Positions 1-6,900 of a stretch of 8,659 nucleotides of DNA are shown here, piece by piece. The notes under the pieces were generated by a model. That model was given only the letters and a program-made list of their open reading frames with translations, made no database searches and had not been told where the DNA came from. The position numbers and the translations under genes are program-made. This DNA is from an uncultured Clostridia bacterium (GTDB taxonomy: Bacteria; Bacillota; Clostridia; Oscillospirales; Acutalibacteraceae). The stretch's first letter is position 1, and the number at the start of each line of letters is the position of its first letter. Where the stretch lies: the NCBI GenBank assembly GCA_937880805.1, contig CALGRR010000068.1:1-8659 (forward strand). Reading direction: 5' to 3'.

Positions 1-523
1 CCATAATCCTTGATTGATTTGTTGCTCTATATGCGGCGTATTTAGGTTCTTTGTTTTCGTCATAGCCGATAAAAACAGCATTATGATAAGGAAGCGACTC
101 AATGATTAGCTCCTGTTCCAAGCAGTGGTTAATGATTTCATAATCAATCCCACGCCCGAAAAGGTAATCAAATACCACATCGGTAGTGGGACTTTTTTCA
201 GGCAGAAGCAGGGGCTGTTCCTCATAGCTTTTGATGTTTTTGCAAGTCGGGAAGCTGACTGAACCGTTTCCCATAATGGTCTGAACCGCCTCCACAAAAT
301 CCATTCCACGGACTTTGATAAGGTAATCGAGGGCAGATTTGCCCCCGATACCTCTCGACCACCACATCCATTTGCCGTTGGAAATCTTCAAGCTGTCGTG
401 GGTTCTTGTGGTGTAGGTGTTGCTTGAAAATTTAACAAGCTCGCCCGGTTCATACTCTCTGAGATAGGTTAATAAGTCCATTCGTTTGGCTTCTGTTATG
501 ACTTCCGGTGCAATATACGGCAT
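1..523 (-). CDS. DUF3991/toprim-type protein, N-terminal 174 residues (3' end beyond window)
   Basis: Translating the minus strand from the ATG at 523 gives an uninterrupted frame to the window edge, beginning MPYIAPEVITEAKRMDLLTY. Residues about 1-100 resemble the CHC2 zinc-finger-like region at the start of primase-related proteins (a WMWWSRGIGGKSALDYL stretch near residues 53-70), but the usual zinc-binding cysteines are absent. Residues about 117-174 (VFDYLFGRGIDYEIINHCLE, then HNAVFIGYDENKEPKYAAYR) match my recollection of the DUF3991 domain that precedes a toprim domain in mobile-element proteins. The toprim catalytic acidic residues would lie off the window, so catalysis cannot be judged. 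The family is expected to act on DNA, perhaps in element replication or transfer; that is inference. The ATG is chosen because GGCGGTGA lies 5 bases upstream and an in-frame stop lies at 545-547. It follows the preceding gene by 16 bases, which suggests the same transcript. Confidence 0.8.
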   Translation of the reverse strand, partial: MPYIAPEVITEAKRMDLLTYLREYEPGELVKFSSNTYTTRTHDSLKISNGKWMWWSRGIGGKSALDYLIKVRGMDFVEAVQTIMGNGSVSFPTCKNIKSYEEQPLLLPEKSPTTDVVFDYLFGRGIDYEIINHCLEQELIIESLPYHNAVFIGYDENKEPKYAAYRATNQSRIM

Positions 524-528
524 AATTA

Positions 529-536
529 TCACCGCC
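529..536 (-). promoter_or_regulatory. Ribosome binding site of the DUF3991/toprim-type gene
   Basis: On the minus strand GGCGGTGA, one mismatch from the ideal GGAGGTGA, sits 5 bases before the ATG at 523. It decides that start over an in-frame GTG at 532, which would overlap the site itself. It lies in the 16-base gap after the preceding stop codon. Confidence 0.6.
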
Positions 537-539
537 GTT

Positions 540-932
540 CTACATCAGCAAATCGGCAACCGCTTTCTGTATCGGTTCGTTGATACTGAGCTTTGCAATG
601 ATAATGAGTATCTTATCAACAGGGCAGCCGATGTCATTCCAAACAGTCCAAGCACCTCCCGCAAGGTCGTCGTTTTCATACAAAGCAATGATTTCTTCCG
701 GCGAAAACACCGTTTCAATGCTCTGTCGAACCAACTCTCCGTAGAAAGAAAGCTTTGCATTTCTAAGGGCAAATTCTGCTTCCTTTGCGGGCGGTTTGCT
801 TCTTTTCAATTCGAGATATGCTTTATCAAGTCTCCTGACCACAACCATCATCATTGCGTCAAAAGGGTTAATGATTGCTTTTCTGCAAGGGCAGTTTTCT
901 CTTTCCTTATCGGGTGTCATTTTATCGTTCAT
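540..932 (-). CDS. Conserved-looking 130-residue protein of unknown function
   Basis: I do not recognise this family. The ATG at 932 is chosen over an in-frame ATG at 989 because AAAGGAG lies 7 bases upstream. The other choice would overlap the giant gene much further and add a basic, unlikely N-terminus. The product begins MNDKMTPDKERENCPCRKAI and contains a short CPC motif (residues about 14-16), a hydrophobic AMMMVVV run, a basic helical stretch (LDKAYLELKRSKPPAKEAEF), and an acidic C-terminal half with ETVFSPEEIIALYENDDLAG. There is no signal peptide or clear membrane segment, so it is probably a small cytoplasmic helical protein. The start overlaps the end of the methylase-helicase gene by 11 bases (ATGAACGATAA, with TAA as the upstream stop), a typical coupling arrangement. 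Its job may be tied to that enzyme; this is inference from position only. Confidence 0.8.
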   Translation of the reverse strand: MNDKMTPDKERENCPCRKAIINPFDAMMMVVVRRLDKAYLELKRSKPPAKEAEFALRNAKLSFYGELVRQSIETVFSPEEIIALYENDDLAGGAWTVWNDIGCPVDKILIIIAKLSINEPIQKAVADLLM

Positions 933-3900
933 AGGTTTTCTCCTTTCGTGTGTTCGGCACTTCGCCCTCATCGGGTTCGCCGCCGACAATTTCGTTTTCT
1001 CGCTTATCCATATTGAGCAAGATATTCAGCTCGTCCAAGCGGGCAAGTTTTGTCTTGAGTTCTTCCTCTTGGATAAACGGTTTTTGGACTTCTTTCTTTG
1101 CGGTTTCCAACTGATTTTTGGTGTTCTCAAGGTCGTTTTCCGCAAGCGACAAGCTCTCGGCAAATCTGTCAATACCGTTATCGAGACGGATAATATTGCC
1201 GTGTGCGTCATCGCCGAGAGGAACATTTCTGCTTGTCGCACCTTTCAGTCGAACCTCATAATTTCGCTCTGCGGTATTAAAAAGCAGCTCCGTTTCAAAC
1301 CCTCGGTACTTGCCGAGAGGAATAGGGTCGGGGCTGTTCATCTGCTTGCAGGCTTCAATGATTGCTTTACCGGCGTCGGCTTTTTCGGAATAAAAAACAC
1401 CCTTAACCTCCATACCGACAAAGCGGTCGTCCGTTGGTTTCGGGTGCTGTTTCGCAGTTTCTACATCTTGCTTCAAGCCTTCAATACGGTTTTCCAAAGC
1501 TGTAATTCTCTGCGGATAATATTTGATTATCTTATCTTCCAAAGCGTATCTTTCAGAGAGAAAGTTGGATTTTAAGAGCTTCAGCTTTTGGACTTGAATG
1601 TCCAAATCCATCTTCTCCTTAATATACGGGTTGCCGGTGGCAAGCATTTTAATCTCTGCATAGGAAAGGGCGGTTTCATCAATATCCTCGGCAGAACGCA
1701 CCGGGGATTTGCTCGTCATAATCTGACTGGCGAACTTTTGCTTTCCCTCTACAAGCTGATAGAGATATGCGTCAAAGGTCTGCTCCGTTACATAGCGGTA
1801 AATATCTACATCGGGGTTTGAGTTGCCCTGTCGGATAATTCGACCGGAACGCTGCTCCAAGTCTGACGGTCTCCACGGGCAATCCACATCGTGAAGTGCG
1901 ATAAGTCTGTCCTGAACATTCGTGCCGGCTCCCATCTTTTGCGTAGAACCGAGAAGCACTCTGACCTCGCCTTTACGGGTCTTTTGGAACAGTTCTTTCT
2001 TCTTAACATCGGTATCTGCTTCGTGGATAAAGCGGACTTCGCTTTCGGGGACACCACGCTCTATGAGCTTCTTTCTGATGTCGTTATATACCGAGAATGT
2101 GCCGTCATTCTTTGGCGTTGAGAGGTCGCAGAACACAAGCTGTGCCGATTTTTTATCGGCTGTTTCCTCCCAAATACGGTAGATGTTATCGACGCAGGCG
2201 TTGATTTTACTGCCCTCAAAATCAGGCAGCATATCGTTGAGCATACGCTGGTCAAGAGCCAACTTTCTGCCGTCGTTTGTGATTTTGAGCATATTATCTA
2301 CACTCGAATCCACACCGCCGCCACGGACTTTCTCGGCTCGTTCCGCAAGGGAAGCAACCATTTCTTTCTGCATTTCCGACGGCTTGACCGCAACATTGTG
2401 GAAGTGTGCTTCCGGCACAGGCAGCTCCAGCATATCCGCCGTCTTGATGTCGGCGACCTCCTTAAACATCGCCATAAGCTCCGGAAGGTTATAGAATTTT
2501 GCAAAGCGGGTTTTCGCTCTGTAACCCGTTCCCTCCGGGGTAAGCTCAACGGCTGTTACAGTCTCTCCAAAGGTACTTGCCCACGAGTCGAAGTGCTGCA
2601 AGTTGTTTTTTACAAGCGTGTTGTACTGCAAGTATCGCTGAATGGTATAGAGTTCCACCATACTGTTTGAGATAGGAGTACCGGTTGCAAATACCGTTCC
2701 TCGACCGCCTGTAAGCTCGTCAAGGTATCGGCACTTCATAAACAGGTCGGAGGATTTCTGTGCTTCCGTCTGAGCGATACCGCCCACATTACGCATTTTG
2801 GTGTAAAGGTAGAGGTTCTTGTAATAATGACTCTCGTCAATAAAGAGCCTGTCCACACCGAGTTCTTCAAAGGTAACAACATCGTCCTTGCGGCTTTGGT
2901 CGTTGAGCTTTTCCAGCTTTTGCTTCACGGACTTTTTAGACTTTTCAAGCTGTTTAATGGAGAAGTTTTCTCCACGATTTCGCTTCAAATCCATAATACC
3001 GTCTGTCAGTTCTTCAAGCTGCTGCTCAAGAATTGCCCTCTGTCTTTCAATGGACATCGGTATTTTTTCAAACTGAGAATGACCGATAATCACTGCGTCA
3101 TAATCGCCCGTAGCAATTCGACCGCAGAACTTTTTGCGGTTCTTTGTCTCAAAATCTCGCTTTGTCGCTACGAGAATATTCGCCGCCGGATAGAGCTGCA
3201 AGAACTCCGCCGCCCATTGTTCGGTTAAGTGATTCGGGACTACGAACAGCGACTTATTGCAAAGTCCGAGTCGTTTGGACTCCATAGCAGCCGCCACCAT
3301 CTCAAAAGTTTTACCTGCACCGACTGCGTGTGCCAACAGCGTATTGCCGCCGTACAGAATGTGTGCAACCGCATTTTTCTGATGTTCACGGAGTTCGATT
3401 TCCGGGTTCATACCGTTGAAAACAATGTGGCTTCCGTCGTACTCACGAGGACGAATACTATTGAATTTCTCGTTATACATTTTCGTAAGTTTTTCTCGGC
3501 GGACAGGGTCAGCCCATATCCAGTCCTGAAAGCCCTGCTTTATGAGTTCCTGCTTTGCCTGTGCGATTGCCGTTTCCTTTTTATTGAGAACTGCTTTCTT
3601 TTTGCCCTCGTCATCTTCGATATAGTCAAAGATACGGACATCTTTCAGGTTCAGAGTTTCCTCGATTATCTTATATGCGTTGATACGGGAAGTACCGTAG
3701 GTGCTGTATGCTTTAACATTGGAACGGTCATAGCTCTTTCCCTCAATGTTCCATTCGCCGGTAAACTGAGAGTAGTGAACCTTGATATTCCACTGTGCAT
3801 AGCGTGGGGTGTCGAGAAACTCAAACATAAACTGTTGGAATATTTCGGGCGGTATCCAAGTCGCACCGAGCCTTACGGAAATCTCGCTTGCCGTCAAATC

Positions 3901-6900
3901 CTTTGGCTGCACCTTTTCAAGTGCCTGCACATTGACGGTGTAATCTTCGGGATACAGTGCCGCAGACCTTTTGGCTGTCGCCAGCTTCTCACGAACATTG
4001 CCCGACAGATATTCGTCTGCCATCAGATACTTCGGCTCATAAGAATTGCCGTACTCATAAAGGGGATTTAAGAAGATTACACCCTTTAAGTCAGCGAATA
4101 ATTCCTCCTCACTTTTGCCGGACAACTCCATCATATATTCCATATCAATGGCTGCTTTTTCGCCCATAGAGACAGCGAGAGCCTCGTCTGCGGTGTCAAC
4201 CTCCGTTACCGGCTTGTGCGGTTTAATCGTCCTTTTGAAGAACATATCCGCCTTGCGTTCCAGTTCGCCATCTTCGTTGATGACCTCAAGAGCAGAGAGC
4301 AGAGCATAGGAGCTGTCGTCGGAAAAGGCGGAAGTATTGGCACGGCTGTTAATCAGTCCGTACTTCTTTGTAAAGCTGTCATACAGAGTGTTCAGCTTTT
4401 CCTGTGCCTGTTTGATTTCGCTGTCGGGGTAATCCTCGGTTTGCAGTTCAATCAGGTTGCGAACGCAATCTCTTATCCCAATCATACCCTTGATACGGTT
4501 CTCGGCGGTTGCCGATACCTCCACCGGGGACATACGGGAGTTCTCACGGAAATAGATTTTATCGTCCAAAATTGTGTAAGAGAAGTTCCTTACCGTAGGG
4601 TCTGCCGGGATAGAATTATCTTCTTCCTCCAGCTCGTCGGCAACCTCGTATTCGGAGATTTCTCCGTGAATGTTTGAGACTGCTTCGTTCAAAAGCTCCG
4701 AAAGGTCGGCATTTTCAAACGGTTCACAGGTTGCTTCCGGTCCGAAACGACCGCTTACCATTTTCATTTCGCCGAGTATCATTTCCGGGTGCTGAACAAA
4801 ATATGAGTTCATCCTTATACCGTTTTCGTCGGTGTCAAGATGAACCCAATCCGGTTCAATATCTATGAGCCTGTCTCGCTTTTGCAGAAACAGAATATCG
4901 GATACAACCTCTGTTCCGGCATTGCCTTTGAAAGTGTCATTCGGGAGCCTGATTGCTCCGAGAAGCTCCGCCCTCTGTGCTATATATTTTCGGACATTGG
5001 AGTTTTCCTTATCCATAGTTCCTTTGCTTGTCACGAGAGCCATCACACCGCCGGGGCGTAGTTTATCAAGCGATTTCGCAAAGAAATAATCGTGAATGAG
5101 AAAGTTGTACTTGTCGTATCGTTTGTCGGAGACTTTGAAATCTCCGAAAGGCACATTGCCGATAACGCCGTCAAAGAAGCTGTCGGGGACATTTACTTCC
5201 TCAAAGCCCTGTGCCGCAATGGAAGATTTCTGATAAAGCTGCTGAGCGATACCGGCTGAAATGGTATCAAGCTCCACGCCGTAAACCTTTGCGTTTTCCA
5301 TTGACTTAGGCAGCATACCGATGAAGTTACCGATACCGCAGGACGGCTCAAGCAGGTTGCCCTCCTGAAATCCCATCTGTTCCAACACCTTGTAAATGGC
5401 AGTTGATACTTCGGGCGGAGTATAAAAGGCAGTCAGGGTGCTTTCTCTTGCCGACGCATATTCCTCCGGCGTCAGGATATTTTTCAGCATTGCATACTCT
5501 GTATGCCAAGCTCCGGCTCGTTCGTCAAAGGCTTCGGGAATACCGCCCCAACCGACATATCTCGACAAGATTTTCTGCTCGTCAGGTGTTGCAAAACGGT
5601 TTTCGTTTTGACAATCCTTCAAGACCTTAATCGCTGCATAGTTTCTGTGAAAACGCTCTTTTTTGTTCACTTCTTCAACCTGATTATTGGCAAGGTCAAA
5701 GTTGTGTCGCTCCGACATCGGAATATCCGGGTGGAGGTCAAAGCTCTTTACCTTTGACTTTTTCTTTTGCTCCCAAGCGGGTACAATCGGTTCAGGCTCT
5801 TTGTCGTAACCGTTGCCGATACGAACACCCTCGTTATACATTTCCTCATAACTGTCAAAACCGTTTTGAGTAGCAACGATTTCTCTGTAATCCTCAATCG
5901 GTACATTCCCGATATTTGTTGCCACCATATCAGCTCTTTCAGCGTTTTCAATGAGTGCTTCCATTGTGGCGGTGGTACAGTCGGTCAAATCCGGTGTCCT
6001 GTGAAATTCTCGGTCTGCGTCCACAAACCATTCCGTACCTACATCGGCAAGCTCCTGATTTGCAATGCTGCCGAGGTAATCAAAGAAATCCTCAGCCGAG
6101 TCATACTCCCGTGCAGCTTGCTGTATCTCGTCAAAAGAAAGCGTATTTGTAACATACTGACCTCCGGCATTGCTGTCGGGGTTATAGTACATCCAAGTTA
6201 CACTTTCGTTCTCCAGATTGATAAAGAAGGCGTCGTCATAACCGGTTTTCGGACTGAAATCCTGTGCGGTTTCGGTATCATTTTGAGCTTCATTTTCGCC
6301 TGTAACGGTTTTTTCTTCCGCCGGTAATACACTGACCTTCAAGTGGTCGTTCATCGGATTTTCACGCACTTTGCGGTCAAATTCTTCCCTTGAAAGCTCC
6401 TTGTTGAAAAGGGGCATATCAAAGTCATAGAGCATTACACGGTTTTCGTCAAAGGATAAAATCTCATACTGAGAAGCCCCGATATACACGCTGTCGCCGA
6501 GATGATATTCATACTGTGCTTCCGTTTCGTCCACTTTGTTTTCAGGCTCAGGCGGTGCGGTAGAGAGTATCTCACGGTTTTTTCTCTGCTCTGCAAGCTC
6601 GGCTCGCCGTTCTTCCTGCTTTTCAAGCCATTCAGGGTACTTTTCTTTTTCCTTTGGGTTTAGGTATCTGTCCATACGGATAAGGTCTCCGATACGCTTT
6701 TCCACCTGAGACCAAGAAAGTGTAATGTGCGGCTTGTCGCTTCCGATACCTTTTGAAATTGTGATACCTTTTCCGTCGTGCTGTTCGTCAATGCCTGCAC
6801 CGATGATGACCGGATAAGAGCCGCCCCAACCGTATTCGTTTTTCAAGAAGTCGGCGTTCTCTTTTGCGGAAAGGCTCTTTTCAAACTGCTCATAGATACG

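Noticed and set aside
106..309. 67-codon minus-strand frame
   Set aside because: Out-of-frame shadow of the DUF3991/toprim-type gene, which is open through the whole interval and has recognisable sequence.
545..772. 75-codon minus-strand frame
   Set aside because: Out-of-frame shadow of the 130-residue gene. It has no ribosome binding site and an atypical cysteine/serine-rich composition.
486..1016. 176-codon plus-strand open frame
   Set aside because: It spans two minus-strand genes and their junction, where both have good ribosome binding sites and coupled spacing. It has no family resemblance.
796..1575. 259-codon plus-strand open frame with a hydrophobic start
   Set aside because: Same in-register antisense relation to the helicase C-terminus, running through the well-supported 130-residue gene. 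No good ribosome binding site was seen. The hydrophobic look comes from complementing charged coiled-coil codons (GAA/AAG to TTC/CTT).
3229..4071. 280-codon plus-strand open frame
   Set aside because: It lies exactly antisense and in codon register with the helicase gene. Stops in that register arise only where the sense gene uses TTA, CTA or TCA, which are scarce here. The product is cysteine-, phenylalanine- and leucine-rich with no recognisable domain.
5767..6327. 186-codon plus-strand open frame
   Set aside because: In-register antisense shadow of the helicase accessory region, with no domain or coherent gene context.
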